Below are positions 1 to 6,845 of a stretch of 6,845 nucleotides of DNA, piece by piece; position 1 is the stretch's first letter, and each line of letters starts with the position of its first letter. The stretch covers positions 1-6,845 of the forward strand of contig JBBDIO010000073.1 in NCBI GenBank assembly GCA_040880365.1, written 5' to 3'. Both the position numbers and the translations under genes were made by a program. Below the pieces are notes generated by a model, which did no database searches, was not told where the DNA came from, and worked only from the letters and a program-made list of their open reading frames with translations. The stretch comes from JBBDIO01 sp040880365 (GTDB taxonomy: Bacteria; Chloroflexota; Anaerolineae; Caldilineales; Caldilineaceae).

Positions 1-1
1 G

Positions 2-82
2 CCGGTATACAGTCTGGCCCTGTCATATGTGATGAACCAGGCCGGGATGGAACGACGTATTCCTCTCGGCCCGGTTTGTTGA
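2..82 (+). CDS. possible C-terminal tail of an upstream gene (partial, unidentified)
   Basis: Reading from base 2, 26 sense codons run to a TGA at 80-82. The peptide begins PVYSLALSYVMNQAGM and ends in PLGPVC, which has a plausible protein composition. The other two plus frames give either a stop at once or a less natural Gly/Arg/Thr-rich peptide. The stop lies 33 nt before the next gene, so this could be the preceding member of the same operon. The hairpin at 40-71 lies inside this stretch, which argues against it being coding. The fragment is too short to assign a family, and it may be non-coding. Confidence 0.3.
   Translation, partial: PVYSLALSYVMNQAGMERRIPLGPVC
40..80 (+). terminator. 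terminator-like hairpin before the first complete gene
   Basis: Bases 40-51 can pair with 60-71 around an 8-nt loop. The stem has 12 positions: nine Watson-Crick pairs, two G-U pairs and one mismatch, with a GC-rich base (GGCCG/CGGCC). It is followed within four bases by TTTGTT (75-80). The convergent hairpin at 5412-5433 has the same TTTGTT tail, which supports a terminator role. The U-tract is short and broken, and the hairpin may overlap the end of an upstream coding region, so efficiency is uncertain. Confidence 0.4.
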
Positions 83-115
83 TACCTCTTGCACGGTTAA
101 CAAGATGATAAAAGC

Positions 116-1375
<1,260 letters not shown>

Positions 1376-1385
1376 GGTTCCCTTC

Positions 1386-3173
1386 ATGACGCGCAATACG
1401 CAAACCAAGTCTCGTATCAGCAAACGCCGCCGGCGCACAGGCATTATCGCCGGAATTGCCGCCATTCTGTTCATGGTGGTGGTCTGTGGTTCGGCAGTGA
1501 CCAGCACCTTTGGTTGGGTTTTTGGCTCGATCTTTAGCGGACAGGATGCGGAAGACGCAGAGGTAGTCTTTGCGCCGTGGAACGCCGATAGCGCAGATCT
1601 CACGGTTGCGGTTTCGCCGGTGATGGCGCCTGTGTTGCAGGAGATTGCCAATCGCTTTAATAGCCAGGATATGCGGACGCCCGACGGCAAGCGCATGTCG
1701 GTGGCAACGGTGACATTGGCGCCCGACCTGATGGTCGAGGCCGCGCTGGGCAGTCCATCCTTCCAGGCCATTGCGCCCGATAGCAGCCTGTGGCTGGAGG
1801 AGCTGGAACAGGAGTGGGCGACTGGGCTTGCTCCGAGTGAATCGCCTATCCCCATTGGGCAGAGCCGGATTAGCAACCCGACCCGCTTTGCCGTCAGCCC
1901 GATTGTGATTGCGGCGTGGGAAAGTGTGGCGCGCGATCTGGGCTGGCCCGATGCGCCGGTGGGCTGGGAAGTGATCCAGGCCAAAGCTGTAGACGACGCA
2001 GAGTTTAAGTGGAACCACGCGGGCACCAACACGGCCAGTGGCCTGTTGGCAACGCTGGCCGAATTTTATGCGGGGGCCGGGTTGACGCGTGGTCTGACCG
2101 AAGAAGCCGCCACCGCCGCCGATACGCTGGCCTATGTGCAGGATGTCGAGGCAACGATTCGCTTCTATGGCGAAGGCGAAGAAGTGATCCTCGAACGGCT
2201 GGCCGCAGAGGGACGCGCCTTTCTCGATGCGTTTGTCGCCCAGGAACGGGTGGTGATCGACTGGAATCGCAATCAGTCGGGTGAACGTCTGGTGGCTATC
2301 TATCCTGCGGAAGGCACGCTGTGGACTGATCATCCCATTGCGTTGCTGGAGTTGGGCGCAGGCCAGGCCCCCAGCGATGAAATCGCCGTGACCGACAATC
2401 AGCGGCTGACCTTTGCGGCCTTTACCGAGTTTCTGCTGGCAAACGAGTCGCAACAGCATTTGCTGAGCAGCGGCTATCGTCCGGCAGATATGCAGATTGC
2501 CCTGGATGCCCCCGGCAGCCCGTTTGCCGATACCACAGCGGTAGACTGGCGCCAACCGCAGACTACGCTCCAGATGCCGGGCGCGGCGGTGATTGATGTG
2601 GTGCGCAACGCCTGGTATTTCACCAAACGGCGCACAAATGTTTATCTGGTGGTGGATACCAGCGGCAGTATGTCGGGCGAGAAAATGACGCGGATGCGCG
2701 AGGCATTGACCGCCTATGTGGCTCAGGTGCTGGGCGACCGCGACCAGATCGGGGTGGTGGAATTTGCGGGCGGGGTGAAGAGTTTTACGCCACTGCGCGT
2801 GATGGATGACGCCAACCGGCAGGATACGCTGGGCGTGGTCGATCAGATGGAACCCTATGGCGGCACTGCGCTCATTGATGCCGCGTATCTGGCGGTGGAA
2901 GATCTGCAAGCCATGAACGACGGCGAGGCCATCAATGCGGTGGTGTTGATGACCGATGGTGTGGAAAACAGCAGCTATTATGGCCTGCGCGATTTGGAAC
3001 GGCTGATCGGCGACAATCTGACCAACCCTGTGATTATTTTTACGATTGGCTTTGGCAGTGATGTGGATGCAGGGATGCTGGAGGAGATGGCGCGCATTGG
3101 TGGCGGGCAATATCGCTTTACCGATGAAGCCAATATCGAAGAACTCTACCGGATTATCTCAACCTACTTCTAG
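1386..3173 (+). CDS. substrate-binding domain plus von Willebrand factor A (VWA) domain fusion protein
   Basis: This 595-aa protein has three parts. Residues 1-17 are very basic (KRRRR at 13-17) and precede a membrane segment at about 18-38; this suggests an N-in anchor with the rest outside the cytoplasm. Cys34 lacks a normal lipobox context. Residues about 70-400 form a solute-binding-type domain with FN at 91-92, a Gly-containing block at 208-229 (KWNHAGTNTASGLLATLAEF) and a GYRPA motif at 363-367. Residues about 417-595 are a VWA domain with a complete metal-ion-dependent adhesion site: D424-x-S426-x-S428, T494 in YGGTAL, and D524 in MTDGVE. VWA domains with an intact MIDAS usually bind partners through a divalent cation. 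Fusions of this layout are known, notably in Actinobacteria and Chloroflexota, but their function is poorly defined. The architecture is clear; the ligand and partner are unknown. Confidence 0.9.
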   Translation: MTRNTQTKSRISKRRRRTGIIAGIAAILFMVVVCGSAVTSTFGWVFGSIFSGQDAEDAEVVFAPWNADSADLTVAVSPVMAPVLQEIANRFNSQDMRTPDGKRMSVATVTLAPDLMVEAALGSPSFQAIAPDSSLWLEELEQEWATGLAPSESPIPIGQSRISNPTRFAVSPIVIAAWESVARDLGWPDAPVGWEVIQAKAVDDAEFKWNHAGTNTASGLLATLAEFYAGAGLTRGLTEEAATAADTLAYVQDVEATIRFYGEGEEVILERLAAEGRAFLDAFVAQERVVIDWNRNQSGERLVAIYPAEGTLWTDHPIALLELGAGQAPSDEIAVTDNQRLTFAAFTEFLLANESQQHLLSSGYRPADMQIALDAPGSPFADTTAVDWRQPQTTLQMPGAAVIDVVRNAWYFTKRRTNVYLVVDTSGSMSGEKMTRMREALTAYVAQVLGDRDQIGVVEFAGGVKSFTPLRVMDDANRQDTLGVVDQMEPYGGTALIDAAYLAVEDLQAMNDGEAINAVVLMTDGVENSSYYGLRDLERLIGDNLTNPVIIFTIGFGSDVDAGMLEEMARIGGGQYRFTDEANIEELYRIISTYF

Positions 3174-3270
3174 CAGTACTTCTGGCGAACGTATAGGGGT
3201 CGGCAAGCAATGGCTCATCCAGGGCTAAAATTTGTCCAGTCTCAACGATTCGCGGCCGTAGAAATTTACC

Positions 3271-3274
3271 GGAG
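3271..3274 (+). promoter_or_regulatory. closely spaced Shine-Dalgarno for the coiled-coil membrane protein
   Basis: GGAG lies only 3 nt before the ATG at 3278, closer than the usual 5-9 nt. It still favours this start, because no alternative in-frame ATG follows until well past the membrane segments. The 104-nt gap after the VWA gene contains no terminator-like hairpin that I could see, so read-through is plausible. Confidence 0.45.
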
Positions 3275-3277
3275 ATC

Positions 3278-4102
3278 ATGACGACAATTCGCACGGAACT
3301 GCAAAAGCAAGCCCAAAGCGTCCTGCTGCAATATGCCATTTTTCGGTGGGAAAGTGCATTGATTCTGGCGATTACGCTGGTGCTGACTTTTCTGTTGCCG
3401 CGTCCGTTCGTGTGGTGGCCGCGTTTTGGCTGGCCCTTGCTGGGGCTGATTGGTCTGGCGGCGCTGGTGTTTTCCAGCCTGACCGATGCCCAGGCCAATG
3501 CGCGCATTTTGCACCAGCTTTTTCAAGAGCAGTTTGACCCGCGGCGCATTCGCGATGCCGAGCTGCGCAACAAGATGGAAGCCGCTCTGGAATATGAGAC
3601 GCGGATTGAGATGCTGGTTCCCCAGCGCGACGACGGCGTGATCCGCGACCGCATTGAGGATGCTGCCAGCCAGATTACCGATTGGTTGAGCAATATCTAT
3701 CAGCTGGCCCTGCGCCTGGACGCGCATCGGTCCGACGATTTGCTGGCACGCGAACGCGAGGCTGTGCCCAAAGAGGTGGATCGATTGATGGCACAGCGCC
3801 GGGTCGAAGGCAATGCCACGGTGCAGGCCCAGCTCGACAGCGTGCTGGAAAGCAAGCGCAAACACTGGCAATCGCTGCGCGAGCTGGATGCACGCATGAA
3901 ACAGGCCGCGCTGCAACTGGATCAAAGTCTGACCGCGCTGGGGACGATCTACAGCCAAATCCAGCTAATCGACGCCCAAAGCATTGGCAGTGGACGCGCC
4001 GAGCGTTTGCAATCGGACATTCGTGAACAGGTTAATCGACTCAACGACCTGGTCAAAAGCATCAACGACGTGTACAACTTCAACACCAAGGGTCTCAATT
4101 AA
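3278..4102 (+). CDS. membrane-hairpin protein with long coiled-coil-like tail, function unknown
   Basis: I do not recognise a named family for this 274-aa protein. Residues 1-25 are polar/amphipathic. Two hydrophobic stretches follow, about 26-41 (ALILAITLVLTFLL) and 51-67 (GWPLLGLIGLAALVFSS), joined by a short Pro/Trp/Arg loop (PRPFVWWPRF). This gives a membrane hairpin with both ends probably on the same, likely cytoplasmic, side. Residues about 70-112 and 125-265 are long, charged, Leu/Gln-rich helices with heptad-like spacing, interrupted near 113-122 and 175-180. This suggests a coiled-coil or helical-bundle scaffold. No catalytic motif is visible. It follows the VWA fusion on the same strand at 104 nt, so it may be the cytoplasmic-facing partner of the anchored proteins. 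That role is an inference from position only. Confidence 0.75.
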   Translation: MTTIRTELQKQAQSVLLQYAIFRWESALILAITLVLTFLLPRPFVWWPRFGWPLLGLIGLAALVFSSLTDAQANARILHQLFQEQFDPRRIRDAELRNKMEAALEYETRIEMLVPQRDDGVIRDRIEDAASQITDWLSNIYQLALRLDAHRSDDLLAREREAVPKEVDRLMAQRRVEGNATVQAQLDSVLESKRKHWQSLRELDARMKQAALQLDQSLTALGTIYSQIQLIDAQSIGSGRAERLQSDIREQVNRLNDLVKSINDVYNFNTKGLN

Positions 4103-4235
4103 GTCTGTAGTTTGGTGGAAAACAATGCCACGCTATCTGGGCAACGGCGTACGTGGGCTTGTCTGGTTAAAATTATGCGGGCGGGCCTCTGTTGTGCGCC
4201 AAGCACCGTTATCACTGGATTAAACATCGCAACTT

Positions 4236-5390
4236 ATGATGAAAAAACACTTTCGATTTTTATTCACCTTTATTGCACTGACGGGATTGACGCTGCTGCT
4301 GGGCGCGTGCAACCGGGGGACCGGGGAACCGACCGAGGGCGAAGCCGTGGTCTATGTGGCGGTGCCCCTGAGCGGCTTCCAGGCCAACGGCGGGCAAACT
4401 GTGCTGGGCGGTGTGCGTTTGGCCGCCGCCGAGATCAACCAGGCCGGTGGGCTGTTGGGCTATGAAGTGGTGGTGCGGCCGCTGGATGATGAATCGGACA
4501 GCGATGTGGCCGTGGCGAATGTGGATGTCATTCGCGAGGCCCAGGCGCAGGGCGAGCAGGTGTTGGGTGTGATTGGGCATCTGAACAGCGGGCAGACGCT
4601 GGCGGCGATGGAATTGTATAAGGATATGTCGCTGCTGGTGATTACGCCTACCGCTTCGGAGGAAAGTCTGACGCAGCGCGGCTATTCAAATTTCTTTCGT
4701 ATCAATGCCAATGACAACGTGCAGGCCGCGGTGACCGCCGCTTTTATGACGGGAGACCTGAATGTGCAGCGGGTGGCTGTGGTACACAACAACACTGAAT
4801 ATGGCCGCGGGCTGGCAGCTGCATTTGTGCGCGAGCTGGAAGGCCGGGGCGGTGTGACTGCGGTCAAGCTGGAGGTGGAAGAGGGGCAGAGTGTCTATGA
4901 CACCGAAGTCGAGCGGATTCGCACGGCGAATGCCCAGGCCATTTTCTATGCGGGCTATGAGATCGAAGCGCCCTATCTGCGGCTGGCATTGGTCGAAGCG
5001 GGCCTGGATTTGCCCACGCTTGCCAGCGACGGCGCATTTTTGGCCGCGACCATCGACGAAGCCGCGGGGACGGCTGAGGGCATGTATGTGAGCGCGTTTG
5101 CGCCCAGCCCGCGCAGCCTGGACAATGCGCCCTGGTTCGAGGCTTATCAGGCGGTAGAGTATCGCAATCCCGATACCTATTCGGTGAACGGCTATGTGGC
5201 GATGCAGGTGCTGGCCGAAGGCGTGCGCCAGGCGGATGATATGGATCGGGATCGCATTGCCGCTGCCCTGCGCAATTCAGTGGTTTCGACGTTGTTAAAC
5301 AATCTAAGCTTTGAAGACAACGGTGATCTCACGTCGCCACAGATCTGGATCTATCAGGTGCAGGACGACGAGTTCCGCCAGGTCAATTAA
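4236..5390 (+). CDS. branched-chain amino acid-type (LivJ/LivK-like) substrate-binding lipoprotein
   Basis: This 384-aa protein has a signal peptide with basic residues at 3-7, a hydrophobic core at about 8-22 and a lipobox L22-G23-A24-C25. It is therefore predicted to be lipid-anchored outside the membrane. The mature part is a type I periplasmic-binding fold (Peripla_BP_6/ANF receptor-like). It shows a first strand and ligand loop VAVPLSGFQANGGQ, an LAAAEINQAGGLLGYEV segment, a DD pair after the second strand, the IGHLNSGQT loop, ITPTAS, and the NTEYGRGLAAAF hinge-region motif. Family members bind leucine, isoleucine, valine, amides, urea or other small molecules; the substrate cannot be read here. 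The usual LivH/M/G/F genes are absent, since the next gene is convergent. Two adjacent ATGs (4236, 4239) are possible starts, and neither has a clear Shine-Dalgarno sequence. The 133-nt gap upstream shows no strong terminator, so it may belong to the preceding transcript or have its own promoter. Confidence 0.88.
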   Translation: MMKKHFRFLFTFIALTGLTLLLGACNRGTGEPTEGEAVVYVAVPLSGFQANGGQTVLGGVRLAAAEINQAGGLLGYEVVVRPLDDESDSDVAVANVDVIREAQAQGEQVLGVIGHLNSGQTLAAMELYKDMSLLVITPTASEESLTQRGYSNFFRINANDNVQAAVTAAFMTGDLNVQRVAVVHNNTEYGRGLAAAFVRELEGRGGVTAVKLEVEEGQSVYDTEVERIRTANAQAIFYAGYEIEAPYLRLALVEAGLDLPTLASDGAFLAATIDEAAGTAEGMYVSAFAPSPRSLDNAPWFEAYQAVEYRNPDTYSVNGYVAMQVLAEGVRQADDMDRDRIAAALRNSVVSTLLNNLSFEDNGDLTSPQIWIYQVQDDEFRQVN

Positions 5391-5411
5391 GCTGTCACTT
5401 CAAATGACGAC

Positions 5412-5440
5412 GCCGGGAGAGCCATCTCCCGGCATTTGTT
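5412..5440. terminator. probable intrinsic terminator between convergent genes
   Basis: A perfect 9-bp GC-rich inverted repeat (GCCGGGAGA at 5412-5420, TCTCCCGGC at 5425-5433) closes a 4-nt GCCA loop. It is followed on the plus strand by ATTTGTT. A second 5-bp pairing, CAAAT (5401-5405) with ATTTG (5434-5438), could extend the stem across a one-sided bulge. It starts 22 nt after the stop of the binding lipoprotein and lies between two genes that point toward each other. It best fits plus-strand termination; the minus-strand tail is less T-rich but could also work for galT transcripts. Confidence 0.75.
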
Positions 5441-5495
5441 AAACTCTGTTGTACCCACCCTGTAGAATCTCTGTTACATTCCCGCGTACCACAAC

Positions 5496-6602
5496 TTATG
5501 CTTGCTCATAGTGCGTATCGCTTTGGGCGCGCAGGCGCGCCGCGGCTTGCTCTGCCGTGATATCGCGCTGGGGCATGGCGAGCATTTCAAACCCTACCAT
5601 AAACTTTTTCACCGTGGCGGATCGCAGAAGCGGCGGATAGAAGTGCGCGTGGAGCTGCCAATGGGCGTAGTTGGTGTCTGGGTTATTGCCTGGGTTGTTG
5701 CCTGCTGCGGGCGGGGTTACAGGTAAGGTGTCCACAGGACGTCCGTGCCAGCCCATAGAGTAGGGAAAGCTGGTGGCAAAGAGGTTGTCGTAGCGCGTGA
5801 GCAGCCGTTTGAGCAGGCGCGCTAGCCCGCGCTGTTCGCGGACGTGGAGGTCGGGCAGATGGGTCACATGGCGGCGGGACAAGACGAGCGTCTCGAAGGG
5901 CCATACTGCCCAGAATGGCACCAGCGCAACCCAATCATCTTCTTCCAGAACAATGCGCGCACCCGCGGCAAGCTCGGCGTCGAGATAGTCCAGAAGCAAG
6001 GGCGAGCCATGTTCCTGGTAGTAGGTGCGTTGACGCGCGTCTTCTTTGGCTGGCTCTACGGGGATAGAGCCGGTTGCCCAAAGTTGCCCGTGGGGATGGG
6101 GATTGGAACTGCCCATGACCGCGCCCTTGTTTTCAAATAATTGCACATAGTGAATGTGAGGCCGGGCGGCGAGGTCGGCAGTCTGCGCACACCATACATC
6201 CACCACCGCGGCAATTGCATCTGCCGGCATTTCGGGCAGAGTCAGGTCGTGGCGCGGGCTGAAACAGATGACGCGGCAAATGCCGGTTTCGGCTTCTACC
6301 TGCAACAGGGGGTGGTCGCTGAACGTTCCCTGGGGCGAATCGGGCAGCAGCGCGGCAAAGTCATTATCAAAAACGTAGGTGGTGGTGTAGTCGGGATTTT
6401 GTTGGCCGCCTGCGCGCAGATTGCCGGGGCAGAGATAGCAGGTGGGGTCGTGGGCCGGGCGACTGGTGCGCGTCGCCGTCTCTACTTGCCCCTGCCACGG
6501 GCGTTTGGTGCGGTGGGGAGAAACCAGCACCCATTCGCCGGTCAGCAGATTGCGACGGCGGTGCGGATGTTCGCCAGGGTCGAAGACGGCTGGGATACTC
6601 AT
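5496..6602 (-). CDS. galT: galactose-1-phosphate uridylyltransferase
   Basis: The enzyme transfers UMP from UDP-glucose to galactose-1-phosphate in the cytoplasmic Leloir pathway, giving UDP-galactose and glucose-1-phosphate. The 368-aa product matches the class I (E. coli-type, about 348 aa) enzyme along its length: RRNLLTGEWVLVSPHRTKRPWQ at 16-37, then C55-x-x-C58, YVFDNDFAAL, and RVICFSPRH with H118. The catalytic block NPHPHGQ has H169 as zinc ligand and H171 as the nucleophile that forms the uridylyl intermediate. E187, H286, H318 and H320 match the second (iron) site. A short extra Pro/Gly/Asn-rich stretch lies between H286 and H318 (about residues 291-312), in part from a 12-bp tandem repeat. 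The ATG overlaps the stop of the upstream kinase gene (ATGA), so the two are probably translated in a coupled way. All key residues are intact and the enzyme should be active. Confidence 0.97.
   Translation of the reverse strand: MSIPAVFDPGEHPHRRRNLLTGEWVLVSPHRTKRPWQGQVETATRTSRPAHDPTCYLCPGNLRAGGQQNPDYTTTYVFDNDFAALLPDSPQGTFSDHPLLQVEAETGICRVICFSPRHDLTLPEMPADAIAAVVDVWCAQTADLAARPHIHYVQLFENKGAVMGSSNPHPHGQLWATGSIPVEPAKEDARQRTYYQEHGSPLLLDYLDAELAAGARIVLEEDDWVALVPFWAVWPFETLVLSRRHVTHLPDLHVREQRGLARLLKRLLTRYDNLFATSFPYSMGWHGRPVDTLPVTPPAAGNNPGNNPDTNYAHWQLHAHFYPPLLRSATVKKFMVGFEMLAMPQRDITAEQAAARLRAQSDTHYEQA
5679..5702. repeat. two-copy 12-bp tandem repeat inside galT
   Basis: TGGGTTATTGCC (5679-5690) is followed directly by TGGGTTGTTGCC (5691-5702), differing at one base. 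Read on the coding (minus) strand it encodes the repeated peptide GNNPGNNP. It keeps the reading frame and falls in the surface-loop insertion between the iron-site histidines of GalT. It probably arose by local slippage. Confidence 0.8.
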
Positions 6603-6845
6603 CGCGCGCGCGTATCCGGGTTGGCGGGGACGGCATTCTGGGCGGCATCCTGGGCCAGAGCGATAGCCCCCAATACGCCGGCGCGTTGCCCCAATTGGGG
6701 CGGCACAATAAAGTCTGTGGGCTGCTCCAATATTTGCGGTTGCTGGATATACCCATTGAGGAGGGTGTATACCTTTTCGCGGATTTTGGGAAACAGATGG
6801 CTTTGTTTCATGACACCCCCGCCCATGATGATGCGCTGGGGAGAA
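6599..6845 (-). CDS. ROK-family sugar kinase, C-terminal part (cut by window edge)
   Basis: Only the last 81 residues are present; the frame is open through the right edge as SPQRIIMGGGVMKQ. The IIMGGGVM glycine motif, the LFPKIREKVYTLLNGYI helix and the PPQLGQRAGVLGAIALA ending are typical of the C-terminal half of ROK kinases, closest to the bacterial fructokinase/glucokinase-type branch (ScrK/YdhR-like). Such enzymes phosphorylate a hexose with ATP in the cytoplasm. The N-terminal ATP-binding loop and the zinc-binding and substrate residues lie outside the window, so the sugar cannot be determined. The last dozen residues (AQNAVPANPDTRAR) form a divergent tail. The stop TGA overlaps the galT ATG by 4 nt, which indicates an operon with the kinase gene first. 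Classical galactokinase is a GHMP kinase, so this is not galK. Confidence 0.9.
   Translation of the reverse strand, partial: SPQRIIMGGGVMKQSHLFPKIREKVYTLLNGYIQQPQILEQPTDFIVPPQLGQRAGVLGAIALAQDAAQNAVPANPDTRAR

Noticed and set aside
76..112. Sigma-70-type promoter directly before the first gene
   Set aside because: TTGTTG (76-81) and TTGCAC (89-94) resemble -35 boxes, but the candidate -10 boxes at proper spacing are poor or would overlap the start codon. I could not support a call.
1386..1488. Lipoprotein status for the VWA fusion protein through Cys34
   Set aside because: The residues before the cysteine are VVV, not the small residue required at -1 of a lipobox, and hydrophobicity continues after it. 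A transmembrane anchor fits better.
3165..3185. Direct repeat TACTTCT around the stop codon of the VWA gene
   Set aside because: It is two copies of only seven to nine bases at a 12-nt step, one of them partly coding. It is easily due to chance and has no terminal repeat or insertion context.
3266..3958. 230-codon open frame on the minus strand
   Set aside because: It is antisense to the membrane/coiled-coil gene. The plus-strand product has coherent membrane segments and heptad-like helices, and the reverse product has no comparable organisation.
4112..4465. 117-codon plus-strand frame starting in the gap before the lipoprotein gene
   Set aside because: It runs out of frame into the lipoprotein's signal peptide and mature domain, lacks a ribosome site, and ends in an Arg/Gly-rich shadow peptide.

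Overview
The window is ordinary-density bacterial DNA, fairly GC-rich. It has four rightward genes, a terminator hairpin, and then a leftward sugar-metabolism pair that meets them tail to tail. No sequence feature fixes the organism. The closest resemblance I can recall is Chloroflexota (Anaerolineae-like), because substrate-binding/VWA fusion proteins with an N-terminal anchor and a LivJ-type lipoprotein are common there. I recognise no rRNA, tRNA, CRISPR array, transposase or integrase.

Left edge (1-115): this probably holds the last 26 codons of an upstream gene, or else non-coding DNA, and a terminator-like hairpin. Region 116-4102 has three genes. The first is a membrane-anchored or exported solute-binding-type protein (419 aa). 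The second starts 10 nt later and encodes an anchored protein with a solute-binding domain fused to a C-terminal von Willebrand factor A domain (595 aa) that has a complete MIDAS metal site. The third encodes an unrecognised protein (274 aa) with a two-helix membrane hairpin and a long coiled-coil-like tail. The first two proteins look like paralogues: they share blocks across the whole binding domain, and the first ends about where the VWA domain of the second begins. No ABC permease or ATPase gene is present, so import may not be their job. A surface-sensing or adhesion-like assembly is a reasonable inference but is unproven.

Region 4236-5390 encodes a lipoprotein of the branched-chain amino acid (LivJ/LivK, type I) binding-protein family, again without its transporter. 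A perfect 9-bp hairpin at 5412-5433 then separates the convergent units.

Region 5496-6845, minus strand: galactose-1-phosphate uridylyltransferase (galT) is complete, with all expected zinc, iron and catalytic residues. Its start overlaps by 4 nt (ATGA) the stop of an upstream ROK-family sugar kinase, which is cut by the right edge. This pair is a carbohydrate operon feeding hexose phosphates and UDP-sugars, functionally separate from the left-hand cluster as far as the sequence shows.
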